Assembly: GCA_030834095.1 (NCBI GenBank)
Contig: JAURGA010000012.1
Location: 1-37,585 of the forward strand
Direction of reading: 5' to 3'
DNA length: 37,585 nucleotides
DNA from: Candidatus Nanopelagicales bacterium
GTDB taxonomy: Bacteria > Actinomycetota > Actinomycetes > Nanopelagicales > Nanopelagicaceae
The position numbers and the translations under genes were made by a program. The notes beneath the pieces are model-generated. The model saw only the letters and a program-made list of their open reading frames with translations, searched no databases and was not told the DNA's origin. This document shows positions 11,801 through 19,969 of the stretch, in pieces (positions within the stretch are counted from its first letter, which is position 1; each line of letters starts with the position of its first letter).

Positions 11801-12724
11801 ATGCTCGCTCTACTCGCTCCGGGACAGGGTTCCCAAACTCCGGGCTTTCTTGCACCTTGGCTTGAAGATGCGAACGCAGCTGAATTAATCGGAAACTGGT
11901 CAGAAGTAATAGGCCTAGATCTAAAGCGCCTTGGCACAGTGGCAGATGCTGATGAAATTCGCGATACTGCAAATGCCCAGCCGCTCTTGGTGGCCGGTGG
12001 CCTTATAGGTGCGGGACGATTATTTGGAGAAAATCATTCAAGTATCAGTTACACCGCAGGACATTCGGTTGGCGAGATAACAGCAACCGTTTTTGCTGGC
12101 GTTCTTGATGGAGATTCTGCAATGAAATTAGTTGCTGCCCGCGGCGCCCAAATGGCAATTGCAGCAAAGGGGTCAGAGACTGGAATGTCAGCAGTGTTAG
12201 GTGGCGAGCGCGATGTAGTTGTTGCAGCCATTAACGCAGCTGGCCTAACTGCTGCGAACGAGAATGGTGCAGGACAGATTGTTGCAGCTGGTTCTCTTAC
12301 TGCACTTGCAGCCCTAGCCGAAAATCCGCCAGAAGGTTCACGAGTTCGTGCGCTCGCAGTTTCTGGCGCATTCCATACTTCAACAATGGTTCCTGCAGTT
12401 TCACATCTAGCAGCACTTGCCGCTTCGCTAACTGCAACTGATCCAGCCATTCCATTCATATCTAATAAGGATGGTGCGGTTGTCGAGAACGGTCGCGAGA
12501 TATTGGATCGAATTGTTGGACAAATTGCTGGTCCGGTTCGCTGGGATCTCTGCATAGAGACTATGGCTAAATGTGGAGTAACCGGAATTATTGAAGTTCC
12601 ACCAGCTGGAACTCTTGCCGGATTGGTAAAGCGCGCCCAAGGTGAAATTCAAACCTTTGCCCTAAAAGGGCCAGAAGATTTAGAAGCTGCGCAGAAATTT
12701 ATGGCTGAGCATGGTGGCAACTAA
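11801..12724 (+). CDS. fabD: Malonyl-CoA:ACP transacylase
   Basis: Loads malonyl groups onto ACP for type II fatty-acid synthesis. It has 307 residues. It begins LALLAPGQGSQTPGFL with the conserved GQGSQ oxyanion element. The nucleophilic Ser89 lies in GHSVGE (87-92), and the catalytic His192 is in SGAFHTSTM. A conserved Arg of the MAT fold is near ARGAQM (114). The stop overlaps the fabH start (TAATG), starting a four-gene FAS-II operon typical of actinobacteria. The ribosome-binding site is weak, so leaderless initiation is possible. Confidence 0.97.
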   Translation: MLALLAPGQGSQTPGFLAPWLEDANAAELIGNWSEVIGLDLKRLGTVADADEIRDTANAQPLLVAGGLIGAGRLFGENHSSISYTAGHSVGEITATVFAGVLDGDSAMKLVAARGAQMAIAAKGSETGMSAVLGGERDVVVAAINAAGLTAANENGAGQIVAAGSLTALAALAENPPEGSRVRALAVSGAFHTSTMVPAVSHLAALAASLTATDPAIPFISNKDGAVVENGREILDRIVGQIAGPVRWDLCIETMAKCGVTGIIEVPPAGTLAGLVKRAQGEIQTFALKGPEDLEAAQKFMAEHGGN

Positions 12725-13755
12725 TGTCACTTAAATTTACTCAAGATGTAACTAACGCCCGAATCCTTTCAGTGGGCGCTTATCGTCCACCTCGGGTAGT
12801 CCCAAATTCTGAAATTATTCAACGAATTGATTCGACAGATGAGTGGATTCAACAGCGCACCGGAATCCAGACTCGCCACTTTGCAGATGCGGATGAATCA
12901 CTAATTGATATGGCTGAAAAATCAGCACTGATTGCAATCGAGCGCGCAGGTATGACTGCTCAAGATATCGATGCTGTAATTTTTGCAACAATTAGTTACC
13001 CATATCAAGCACCAAGTGCTGCTACTGAACTTCTGGTTCGCTTGGGGAATGTTAAAGCTGCCGCTTTCGATATCTCAGCCGCTTGTGCTGGCTTCTGTTA
13101 TGGCGTTGCCCTTGCTAATGATTTAGTTCGAAACAAAACTGCCAAGAATGTTTTGGTGATGGGCGCCGAAAAATTATCTGACTTTACTGATCCTGAAGAT
13201 CGCGCGACTGCATTTATCTTTGCTGATGGTGCTGGTGCAGTGGTCATTGGACCATCGCAAGACATTGGAATCGGTCCTACGGTTTGGGGCGCAAGCGCCG
13301 AAACCCGTGAAGCAATTGTTTTAGAGCCATCATTTTTAGAGTTTAAAAAGAATCCGGGAAATGCAGATATTGGCTGGCCGAATATTATTCAACAGGGCCA
13401 AACTGTTTTCCGTTGGGCAGTTTATGAAATTGCGCCGATTGCACTTCGCACTTTAGAAGCAGCTGGATTGACTCCGGAAACCCTAGAAGTATTTATCCCC
13501 CACCAAGCCAACGACCGAATAATCGAGTCGCTTGTGAAATCTATGAAATTGCCAGAATCAGTTGTTGTTGCCCACGATATCCGCACCTCGGGCAATACTT
13601 CTTCCGCTTCGATTCCACTGGCAATGGACGCGCTACTCGCCGAGAAGCCAGAACTTCACGGAAAGAGCGCACTTCTCGTAGGATTTGGCGCAGGGCTTGT
13701 ATACGCCGGCCAAGTAGTTGAACTACCCTCAAGACCAGTCCAAAAAAGTAACTAA
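12724..13755 (+). CDS. fabH: 3-oxoacyl-ACP synthase III (KAS III)
   Basis: Primes fatty-acid synthesis by condensing an acyl-CoA with malonyl-ACP. It has 343 residues with the full Cys-His-Asn triad. Cys121 is in DISAACAGFCYG, His260 in FIPHQAND and Asn291 in TSGNTSSASIPLA. DEWIQQRTGIQTR near residues 39-51 is the usual KAS III CoA-binding segment. The gene overlaps fabD by 1 bp and is followed 27 bp later by acpP. Acyl-CoA primer preference (straight or branched) cannot be read from the sequence. Confidence 0.97.
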   Translation: MSLKFTQDVTNARILSVGAYRPPRVVPNSEIIQRIDSTDEWIQQRTGIQTRHFADADESLIDMAEKSALIAIERAGMTAQDIDAVIFATISYPYQAPSAATELLVRLGNVKAAAFDISAACAGFCYGVALANDLVRNKTAKNVLVMGAEKLSDFTDPEDRATAFIFADGAGAVVIGPSQDIGIGPTVWGASAETREAIVLEPSFLEFKKNPGNADIGWPNIIQQGQTVFRWAVYEIAPIALRTLEAAGLTPETLEVFIPHQANDRIIESLVKSMKLPESVVVAHDIRTSGNTSSASIPLAMDALLAEKPELHGKSALLVGFGAGLVYAGQVVELPSRPVQKSN

Positions 13756-13782
13756 CGCTCAACAATAATAAGGAGAACCAAG

Positions 13783-14031
13783 ATGGCACTAACAGTTGAT
13801 GAAGTTCTAGCAGGAATCAAGGAAATCGTTGTTGAAGTAGCGGGCATTGATGCCAACATCATCGCAATGGATAAGAAGTTCACTGATGATCTAGATGTTG
13901 ATTCACTCAGTATGGTTGAAGTTGTTGTTGCAGCTGAAGAAAAATTCGGCGTAAAAATTCCTGATGAAGAAGTCACAAAAATGGCAACTGTTGGCGATGC
14001 AGTTAATTTCATCGTTACAAACGGTAAGTAG
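13783..14031 (+). CDS. acpP: Acyl carrier protein
   Basis: An 82-residue acidic carrier of fatty-acyl intermediates. The phosphopantetheine attachment site is Ser41 in DDLDVDSLSMVEVV, followed by the usual helix III sequence EEKFGVKIPDEEV. A strong AGGAG is 7 bases before the ATG, the clearest ribosome-binding site of the operon, which suits the high abundance of ACP. It sits between fabH and fabF. Confidence 0.98.
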   Translation: MALTVDEVLAGIKEIVVEVAGIDANIIAMDKKFTDDLDVDSLSMVEVVVAAEEKFGVKIPDEEVTKMATVGDAVNFIVTNGK

Positions 14032-14046
14032 AAGTCTCTTCACTAA

Positions 14047-15288
14047 ATGACACGACGTCGCGTAGTTGTAACTGGACTTGGTGCCACTACTCCGCTCGGT
14101 GGTGACGTTCCCTCAACTTGGGAAGCACTGCTTGCTGGCAAGAGTGGTGTGCGCAAACTTGAAGATGAGTGGGCGCAAAACGCTTCAGTTACCTTCGCGG
14201 CGAGAGTTGCAGTAGAACCTTCAGAAGTTATGGAGCGCGTAGAAATGCGCCGCTTAGATCGTTCCGAACAATTTGCGATGATTGCATCACGTGAAGCTTG
14301 GAAAGATGCTGGATCGCCAGATGTAGATAAAGAGCGATTGGGTGTTGTAATTGCATCAGGTATCGGTGGCGTAATCACTCTGCTTGATCAACATGATGTC
14401 TTGAAAGAGAAAGGTGCGCGCTTTGTAAGTCCGCACACTGTCCCAATGCTTATGCCAAATGGACCGGCCGCAAATGTTGGACTTGAATTACAAGCAAAAG
14501 CTGGTGTTCATGCCCCCGTAAGTGCATGTGCTTCTGGCGCAGAAGCTGCCGGATATGCACTTGAAATGATTCGCAATAATCGCGCAGATATTGTTGTTAC
14601 TGGTGGCGTCGAAGCGGCAATTCATGAATTGCCGATGGCTGGCTTTGCTTCAATGAAAGCACTATCAACTCGCAATGATGCACCTGCAAAGGCATCTCGC
14701 CCTTACGATAAAGATCGCGATGGATTTGTTCTTGGTGAAGGTGGCGGAGTTTTAGTCTTTGAAGAGCTTGAACATGCAAAGGCGCGCGGTGCAAAGATTT
14801 ATGCCGAAGTTATGGGCCAGGGCTTAACTTCTGATGGTTTCCATATTGCAGCACCAGACCCAGAAGGCCACGGTGTTACTCGCGCCGTTAAATTAGCGCT
14901 GGCTGATGCAGGTATTCCACTCTCTGAAATTGTTCACTTAAATGCCCACGCAACTTCAACACCTGCTGGCGATGTGGCAGAAGCTAATGCCTTAGCAAAT
15001 GCACTTGGCAGCGATATTTCGCACGTTGCGGTCTCTGCTACAAAATCAATGACCGGACACTTACTTGGTGGCGCTGGCGCCATCGAATCTATTTTCTGTG
15101 TGCTTGCTATGCATCACCACAAAGCCCCGCCAACAATCAATATCGAGAACTTAGATGAAGCAGTAACCGTGGATGTTGTGCGCGATGTTCCGCGCGATCT
15201 GCCAAAAGGTTCTATTGCCTGCTTGAACGACTCATTTGGCTTTGGTGGCCATAACGTCGTTCTGGTCTTTAAATCTTTTGAAGGTTAA
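14047..15288 (+). CDS. fabF: 3-oxoacyl-ACP synthase II (KAS II)
   Basis: The elongating condensing enzyme of FAS-II, 413 residues. The catalytic Cys161 is in PVSACASGAEAAGYA, His301 in LNAHATSTPAGD, and Lys333 and His338 in ATKSMTGHLLGGAGAIES. The N-terminal RRRVVVTGLGATTPLG and C-terminal SIACLNDSFGFGGHNVVLVF are typical. It follows acpP by 15 bp and closes the fab operon. It ends 14 bp from the convergent SIMPL-domain gene with no clear terminator between them. Confidence 0.97.
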   Translation: MTRRRVVVTGLGATTPLGGDVPSTWEALLAGKSGVRKLEDEWAQNASVTFAARVAVEPSEVMERVEMRRLDRSEQFAMIASREAWKDAGSPDVDKERLGVVIASGIGGVITLLDQHDVLKEKGARFVSPHTVPMLMPNGPAANVGLELQAKAGVHAPVSACASGAEAAGYALEMIRNNRADIVVTGGVEAAIHELPMAGFASMKALSTRNDAPAKASRPYDKDRDGFVLGEGGGVLVFEELEHAKARGAKIYAEVMGQGLTSDGFHIAAPDPEGHGVTRAVKLALADAGIPLSEIVHLNAHATSTPAGDVAEANALANALGSDISHVAVSATKSMTGHLLGGAGAIESIFCVLAMHHHKAPPTINIENLDEAVTVDVVRDVPRDLPKGSIACLNDSFGFGGHNVVLVFKSFEG

Positions 15289-15302
15289 ACAAGTTAAGAG
15301 AA

Positions 15303-16055
15303 TTAGTTAACTTTAAAGCTAACTGAAACCGTAACGCTGACGCTCTTCTCAATAGAAGATGTGTCATACATTCCACCAGCAGATGCATCAACCGAATCAG
15401 GTTGAGTAACTTGGACTGGCCCACTTGTTACTGCCAAGACTGGACCGAGTTCTGAATCAACAGCTTTGGTAATTGAAAGTCCACGCTCTTTTGCATCAAT
15501 TGTTGCTTCAGCTAAAAGTTGTGGACGTAATTTATCTAAATACGAAACATAAAATTGCGGACCATAGTTATTGATATTTACACCGGTTTGCAAAAGTGAA
15601 CCCATACCGTTTGATAATTTCTTTATCAGCTGAACATCTTTAGATCTTACAGTTACATTCTGATTCGCCTGGTAACTGATGATTCGACCAGTTGAATTTC
15701 CATTCACATATTCGTTATTGGCATATGTTGTGACTCCACCAACTTCGATCGCTTCAGAATCTAGACCGCCAGCAATTAGATACTTTGAAAGCGCATCAGT
15801 GCTTGTGTCAATTTTTTTAACAGCCACTGAAACTTGTTGCGACATCTCGCTCACATTCAATGTCCAGACCGCATTATCCGCAACTGCAGATGTTTTCGCT
15901 GAACCTGTTACGGTAATTGAATTTCCAGATCTTGCTGAAAGCCCGGAGCCAACAAGGCTCAAGCCATATCCCAGACCAACTGCAAGAATTAATGCAGCTG
16001 CAATGGTTGTGATTGAACGACGGGACAAATTCTTCTCTTGGAATTCATTACTCAT
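15303..16055 (-). CDS. SIMPL (DUF541) domain protein, membrane-anchored
   Basis: A 250-residue predicted surface or periplasm-side protein. The N-terminus has one transmembrane or signal-anchor segment at about residues 14-36 (TTIAAALILAVGLGYGLSLV). The remainder resembles the SIMPL/DUF541 family (BP26/OMP28-like): SITVTGSAKTSAVADNAVWTLNVSE, then repeated VxxxDxxxxL patterns, ANQNVTVRSKDVQLIKKL, a segment YLDKLRPQLLAEATIDAKERG, and a C-terminal beta strand VSVTVSVSFKVN. Some members oligomerise into channel-like assemblies, but its role here is unknown. It follows the DUF3145 gene closely on the same strand (start 16055, previous stop 16058). Confidence 0.85.
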   Translation of the reverse strand: MSNEFQEKNLSRRSITTIAAALILAVGLGYGLSLVGSGLSARSGNSITVTGSAKTSAVADNAVWTLNVSEMSQQVSVAVKKIDTSTDALSKYLIAGGLDSEAIEVGGVTTYANNEYVNGNSTGRIISYQANQNVTVRSKDVQLIKKLSNGMGSLLQTGVNINNYGPQFYVSYLDKLRPQLLAEATIDAKERGLSITKAVDSELGPVLAVTSGPVQVTQPDSVDASAGGMYDTSSIEKSVSVTVSVSFKVN

Positions 16056-16057
16056 GG

Positions 16058-16570
16058 CTAAATATTAACTGCTCTTATCTCACCGATGCTACCAACGCCC
16101 CTGCGGTAGCACTCAAGTTCTAAATCCCATGCAATCCCAAGGGCGTTTGAAAGTGAATCGCGAAGCGCTTCATAACTTCTAGTATTTTCTAAGGCTGTCA
16201 TTAACCTATTTTCATGAACCATGACATCCCCTGTCGATGCCGTTACTGCTTGATGTAATCCAAGATCTGGCGTGCATCGATAAAGAACACCTTCGCCGCT
16301 GATGTTTGAAAACTCGCGAACTTCAAAACGTAAGTAATGCCACGATTTCAAGGTGCTGGCAATCTTTGATGCGACTGGTTTTAACTCTCGCCATTGCAAT
16401 TGGGTTGCGAGCGCACCTGGGGCCAGATTTTGTTGCTCCCAATTCAATTCAACGGGGTATCCAAATATTTCATTTAGCGACCATTGGATATGTCGAAGTA
16501 ATGCTTTCGGGGCCGAGTAGATCCGTAGATCTCCAGCCAATAGCCCGTTACTGCTCGGTAATGAAACCAC
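16058..16570 (-). CDS. DUF3145 family protein
   Basis: A 170-residue protein of the actinobacteria-specific DUF3145 family. Recognisable family features include the N-terminal LRIYSAPKALLRHIQWSLNEIFG, a central stretch LKSWHYLRFEVREFSNISGEGVLYRCTPDLGLHQA, ENRLMTAL, and the C-terminal ALGIAWDLELECYRRG. DUF3145 genes lie next to fabF in Streptomyces, as far as I recall, and this synteny is kept. The start is set at GTG 16568-16570 because AGGAG stands seven bases upstream. A longer frame reaching 16630 would lack a ribosome-binding site and add 20 unlikely residues. Function unknown; the fab linkage suggests a connection with lipid metabolism, which is inference. Confidence 0.85.
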   Translation of the reverse strand: MVSLPSSNGLLAGDLRIYSAPKALLRHIQWSLNEIFGYPVELNWEQQNLAPGALATQLQWRELKPVASKIASTLKSWHYLRFEVREFSNISGEGVLYRCTPDLGLHQAVTASTGDVMVHENRLMTALENTRSYEALRDSLSNALGIAWDLELECYRRGVGSIGEIRAVNI

Positions 16571-16884
16571 TGTAATTCTCCTAGAACCGTCAATCAGGTT
16601 GCCTTGGTGCGACCTTCCCCAGCCCACCAATTACACGCTCAAATTGCGCTTCTAGAACTTACTGATTCGACAATTATGGCCGATTTACCCAACCTTTGGC
16701 TAGTCCTATTTCCTCGGACTACCCCAGAACATGCTTAAAAGTTTTTCGCTATTGACCGATATGCAGTTACACTTTCGCCTAGTCCGACGCTTGGCAGTAC
16801 CCGTTCACTCGGTAAATCTGTACAGAGGAAGACCGATCTTTAAGGAATTCTTATTGATCACATTTACCGTAAGGAAAAAGCTAC
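16571..16884 (+). promoter_or_regulatory. Intergenic region with long leader of the cold-shock gene
   Basis: A 314-base gap without a gene between the DUF3145 gene and csp. Its left end holds the DUF3145 ribosome-binding site on the minus strand. The remainder can serve as promoter plus long untranslated leader of the cold-shock gene; long leaders that refold with temperature are known for many csp genes. A possible promoter is TTCGCT (16745-16750), 17 bases, then TACACT (16768-16773), which would give a leader of about 105 bases. The -35 match is poor, so this is tentative. Ribosome-binding site TAAGGAAAAA precedes the csp ATG. No ORF worth calling was seen. Confidence 0.4.
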
Positions 16885-17088
16885 ATGGCAACAGGTACAG
16901 TTAAGTGGTTCAACTCTGAAAAGGGTTTTGGTTTCATTGCAGTTGATGGTGGCGGACAAGATGTTTTCGTTCACTACTCAGCAATTCAAGGCAATGGATA
17001 CAAGTCTCTAGACGAGGGTCAAGCCGTGACATTTGAAGTAGTTCAAGGTCCAAAGGGCCCACAGGCTGACGCAGTTAATCCTGCATAA
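16885..17088 (+). CDS. Cold-shock protein (CspA family)
   Basis: A 67-residue single cold-shock domain that binds single-stranded RNA and DNA and melts RNA structure. It begins [20 protein letters not shown], with RNP1 as KGFGFI (residues 14-19). RNP2 is DVFVHYSAI. It ends with [13 protein letters not shown]. The length is exactly typical. It is monocistronic: a long leader precedes it and a strong intrinsic terminator follows within 25 bases. Such genes are abundant-transcript loci in actinobacteria. Whether expression is cold-induced or constitutive cannot be told. Confidence 0.98.
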   Translation: MATGTVKWFNSEKGFGFIAVDGGGQDVFVHYSAIQGNGYKSLDEGQAVTFEVVQGPKGPQADAVNPA

Positions 17089-17108
17089 CCAACCATTAAC
17101 AAAAGAGA

Positions 17109-17135
17109 GCCTCACCTTCGGGTGGGGCTTTTTTT
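17109..17135 (+). terminator. Rho-independent terminator of csp
   Basis: An 8-bp stem, GCCTCACC with GGTGGGGC (one T-G pair), closed by a stable TTCG tetraloop. It is followed at once by seven T residues. It lies about 20 bases after the csp stop and is the clearest intrinsic terminator in the window. Confidence 0.95.
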
Positions 17136-17151
17136 ATTTGGCTAGCTTTAT

Positions 17152-17766
17152 TTAATAGCCAACGCGTATAGGGACTTCTCCGACTTTTCTCAATTTCTTA
17201 AATACTTCTTTTGCTGGACTTAAATCTCTGCCGGCTTTCCAGGCATCCAAAAATTTCCAAGGATAAATCATGCCGCGACGAACCCACCAAATTCCCGCAT
17301 CTGTCGGCCAAGAAATTCCAAAGTGTACATGTGGAGCTGTGCCCGCAGCATCTCCTGAAGTTCCTACAAGTGCCATAAGTTCGCCAACTCCAATGCGATA
17401 ACCAGGAACTATTTTTGGATAAATCTTTGAGAAATGAGATCCGTAATATCGGACCCCGTCATCACCAATCATTGATACTGAAAGTCCACCACGAATCGCG
17501 CCATCATTATTTTTCCAAGAGTATTTATCTACTGCGCTAACTTCATCAATCACACCAGCTGTTGGTGCCACAAAGGGGCAACCTTTTTTAGCCAAAATAT
17601 CAGTGGCCGGATAATTGTGATGCGCTCTGGAATAAGTGCTCATGCACCCATCGATTGGGTAGGCATATTTTGGAGCAGCGCTTGCCGGCAATGCGGTTGC
17701 TATTAAAAGCAGGCAAATCAAGGCAGATATTCGGTGCATCACGCGAGTTAGCATAGACTTAGTCAA
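17152..17766 (-). CDS. Secreted M23-family peptidase (LytM-like)
   Basis: A 204-residue exported protein. A signal peptide covers about residues 1-30, with a basic start (TKSMLTRVMHR), hydrophobic core and cleavage after ASA. The mature part has the zinc-peptidase layout of M23: HHNYPATDI gives the first His and Asp ligands, and TAPHVHFGIS gives the final HxH ligands. The substrate would be peptidoglycan cross-links. The shortened pattern HxxxxxxD in the first motif is within family range. It is convergent with the csp gene across its terminator and divergent from the tRNA gene. Confidence 0.88.
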   Translation of the reverse strand: MTKSMLTRVMHRISALICLLLIATALPASAAPKYAYPIDGCMSTYSRAHHNYPATDILAKKGCPFVAPTAGVIDEVSAVDKYSWKNNDGAIRGGLSVSMIGDDGVRYYGSHFSKIYPKIVPGYRIGVGELMALVGTSGDAAGTAPHVHFGISWPTDAGIWWVRRGMIYPWKFLDAWKAGRDLSPAKEVFKKLRKVGEVPIRVGY

Positions 17767-17787
17767 CCCTTGTAAGTAAAAAACTTC

Positions 17788-17864
17788 GGGGCGGTAGCTC
17801 AGTTGGTTAGAGCCCCGAACTCATAATTCGGTAGTCGTCGGTTCGAGCCCGACCCGCCCCACCA
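17788..17864 (+). tRNA. tRNA with CAT anticodon (elongator Met or Ile2)
   Basis: A cloverleaf folds on the plus strand. The acceptor stem is GGGGCGG with CCGCCCC, the D arm is GCTC...GAGC, and the anticodon stem CCGAA/TTCGG encloses loop CTCATAA, giving anticodon CAT. The T arm is GTCGG TTCGAGC CCGAC, followed by discriminator A and encoded CCA. The anticodon stem lacks the three G-C pairs of an initiator and pairs at position 1-72, so it is not tRNA-fMet. Elongator Met and lysidine-modified Ile2 cannot be separated by eye. Confidence 0.95.
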
Positions 17865-17894
17865 AAGAATTTAGAAGCGAATTAGACTCTTCTC

Positions 17895-18734
17895 ATGAAA
17901 CCAATCCTTTGGAACACGGCAAAGAGTAAGAAATGTCTAGTTGTTCCAAAATCTTATGATCACAAATATTCCAGGGGCGTGCTCGGCGTAATTACGGGCT
18001 CGGCACAATATCCAGGTGCTGCAGTTCTCTCGACGAAGGCCGCTGTTGCAACCGGAGTCGGAATGGTTCGTTTTTATAGTTCATCAGGTTTGGCTCACTT
18101 AGTTCTGCATTCATCGCCAGAAGTCGTGGTCCAACCAGGTGCGGTTACAGCTTGGGTTGCCGGGTCTGGAATTGTTGATAAGAAGTTTGATGACTACACA
18201 ACTTGGCTTCGCCATCGCTGGTTTAAGGTAATTGAAAGACAGAGTGTTCCAACTATTTTAGATGCCGGCGCACTTTACCTGGCAGAGAAGTTGGAGCAGC
18301 CAACTTTGATAACTCCACATGCTGGTGAATTAGCGAAGCTGTTGAAGAAGAATGGAATCAATACTTCGGCGGATGAGATTTCAGATGACCCAAAGCGTTG
18401 GGCGCAAGAGTGCGCAGATATCTTGGGCGTAACCGTATTGCTAAAGGGGCCGAAAACTGTTGTAGCAAATAATGAAATGATTATTGAATTACCGACCGCT
18501 ACCCCATGGCTTGCAACTGCGGGTTCGGGTGATGTCTTGGCAGGAATCATCGGATCGCTTGCCGCAACAAATGAGATAGAGATTTTGAATTCTGTTAATC
18601 GCTTTGCCGAGGTCGCTGCTACGGGTGCATTCATTCACGACCGGGCCGCCCGACTTGCATCGAAGGGTGGGCCAATATCAGCTACATCGATTATTGATTA
18701 TGTGCCAGAAGCAATTAGAAAGATTCTTGGTTAA
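17895..18734 (+). CDS. nnrD: ADP-dependent NAD(P)H-hydrate dehydratase
   Basis: Repairs hydrated NADH and NADPH (NADHX) using ADP; a ribokinase-like fold. It has 279 residues. Diagnostic elements are GVLGVITGSAQYPGAAVLSTKAAVATGVGMVR near residue 29, then VPTILDAGALYL and TLITPHAGELAKLL. VLLKGPKTVVA and the nucleotide-site motif TPWLATAGSGDVLAGIIGSLAA follow. Only the dehydratase domain is present; the N-terminal NAD(P)HX epimerase domain of the bifunctional form is absent, so an epimerase would be encoded elsewhere. It lies just after the CAT-anticodon tRNA. It is the last recognisable housekeeping gene before the accessory cluster, with the cupin gene 10 bp downstream. Confidence 0.93.
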   Translation: MKPILWNTAKSKKCLVVPKSYDHKYSRGVLGVITGSAQYPGAAVLSTKAAVATGVGMVRFYSSSGLAHLVLHSSPEVVVQPGAVTAWVAGSGIVDKKFDDYTTWLRHRWFKVIERQSVPTILDAGALYLAEKLEQPTLITPHAGELAKLLKKNGINTSADEISDDPKRWAQECADILGVTVLLKGPKTVVANNEMIIELPTATPWLATAGSGDVLAGIIGSLAATNEIEILNSVNRFAEVAATGAFIHDRAARLASKGGPISATSIIDYVPEAIRKILG

Positions 18735-18744
18735 GGTTTCGCTT

Positions 18745-19104
18745 ATGTCAGATAAGTATGAATTGATATCAAATCAATCCACACCAAAGATTTTAGAGCC
18801 AGAAAATAGCCTTGAATTGAAGACCTTGCTTAATTCTGCAAAGTCCAATAGCGCCATAAGCGTTACCGAAGTTGAAATTTCGGGCGAACATCTCAGGCTT
18901 AGAACTAATTCAATTCTTCGCACTTATTATTTAGTTTCTGGATCTCTGGAATTTGAAGTTGATGGAGAAACCGGAATCTTCTTAAATCCAGGAGATCTAC
19001 TTACTCTAAAGCAGGGCTGCGAATATAGCCTCAAAGGAGATGCAAAATACCTGGTGATAAATACGCCAGCATTTAAAGATGGTGACGATACCTATCTAAT
19101 GTAA
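18745..19104 (+). CDS. Small cupin-domain protein
   Basis: A 119-residue protein predicted to form a single cupin barrel. Visible cupin elements are the strand SILRTYYLVSGSLEFEVDGETGIFLNPGDLLTLKQGCEYSL, equivalent to cupin motif 1 and the PGD turn, followed by AKYLVINTPAF. The usual metal-binding His-x-His of motif 1 is not present, so metal binding or enzymatic activity is doubtful and a small-molecule-binding role is possible. The start is ATG 18745, because the longer frame overlaps nnrD out of frame. Its stop overlaps the stop of the convergent SDR gene by 13 bp. Function not assigned. Confidence 0.7.
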   Translation: MSDKYELISNQSTPKILEPENSLELKTLLNSAKSNSAISVTEVEISGEHLRLRTNSILRTYYLVSGSLEFEVDGETGIFLNPGDLLTLKQGCEYSLKGDAKYLVINTPAFKDGDDTYLM

Positions 19105-19859
19105 GTAGCACCGTTTACATCAAAAGTTGAGCCAGTCATCTGCTTGTTCCTACCGGAAGCAAGAAAAGCGACAAGGTTTGCAATCTCACTTGGCGGAACC
19201 CACTCGCCCATCGAAAGTGTTGCAGTAACAGCGTCCTCACCACCTAAAGACTTGGCCGATGCTTCAGACATTGCAGTTCTTACAATTCCAGGTGAGATCA
19301 AATATGCGTAGATCCCATCCTTTGCATAAGCCCGAGCAACAGTTTTCAAGAGCGCGGCAATTACTGATTTCGACGCTGCGTATCCCCCAAGTTTTGGATT
19401 CCCAGATCCACGTTGTGCCGCCCAACTTGAAATACCAATTATGTTTCCACCACCGTTTTCTAAGAAGTGAATAACTGCTTCACGAATTAGAAATGCTGGT
19501 GTAGTTGCATTTACAGCAAGTGCATCGTTCCAAGCTTTGCCCCAAACTTCGACAGGTTCTGTAATCGCTGCCTCGGGCATGATTGCGGCATTTGGAATCA
19601 AGACATCAATGCGACCCTTCCAAGCAAGGGCTTTCTGCCAAAGTTCTAAATAACTATCTGGCTGACTTAGGTCAACGCTAATCAGCAATTTGCGATCTTC
19701 AGGAATGTCTTTTGTTGCATCCTGTGCGCCTTGCGCATCTTTTCCGTAGTGTGCAACTACAAATGCTCCACATCGACCAAGGGTCGCGGCAATCTCACTA
19801 CCAATCCCTTTGGATGTGCCTGTTACTAAAATTACTTTGCCTGTTAAATCTTCGCTCAA
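19092..19859 (-). CDS. SDR-family oxidoreductase (paralogue of the 31685 gene)
   Basis: A 255-residue classical short-chain dehydrogenase. The cofactor motif is TGTSKGIG (residues 13-20). The active site has Ser near 144 (IGISSW), Tyr160 and Lys164 in GGYAASKSV. NAA is seen as PNAAIM, with Pro replacing the usual first Asn. The C-terminus reads GSTFDVNGATYIR. It has the same length, the same motif positions and nearly the same C-terminus as the gene at 31685-32452, so the two are clear paralogues at opposite ends of the cluster. The substrate is unknown, probably a hydroxy or keto intermediate of the local pathway. It is divergent from the FAD oxidoreductase gene. Confidence 0.88.
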   Translation of the reverse strand: MSEDLTGKVILVTGTSKGIGSEIAATLGRCGAFVVAHYGKDAQGAQDATKDIPEDRKLLISVDLSQPDSYLELWQKALAWKGRIDVLIPNAAIMPEAAITEPVEVWGKAWNDALAVNATTPAFLIREAVIHFLENGGGNIIGISSWAAQRGSGNPKLGGYAASKSVIAALLKTVARAYAKDGIYAYLISPGIVRTAMSEASAKSLGGEDAVTATLSMGEWVPPSEIANLVAFLASGRNKQMTGSTFDVNGATYIR

Positions 19860-19969
19860 TTTAATTCCCCCGGAAGCATCCTATAAATTGCCACTGCGTT
19901 AACCTATGATAGAGACAATTGAGCATTATGGAAGAAAAATTTGCAAGTTACTTGGTCAGGAGTTTTTAA
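19860..19969. promoter_or_regulatory. Divergent promoter region between SDR and FAD oxidoreductase genes
   Basis: A 110-base gap between divergently transcribed genes must contain both promoters. On the plus strand a TATGAT box at 19906-19911 could be a -10 element, but no convincing -35 stands at the right distance. AGGAG at 19959-19963 is the ribosome-binding site of the GTG start at 19970. No clear regulator palindrome was found. Confidence 0.35.

Noticed and set aside
12049-12555. A 168-codon minus-strand frame inside fabD, and many similar frames inside other genes.
   Set aside because: They lie opposite strongly supported coding sequences, show no family motif and have compositions expected of antisense frames.
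17788-18745. tRNA with CAT anticodon as an integration site for the accessory cluster.
   Set aside because: The housekeeping gene nnrD lies between the tRNA and the cluster, and I found no integrase and no repeat of the tRNA 3' end downstream.
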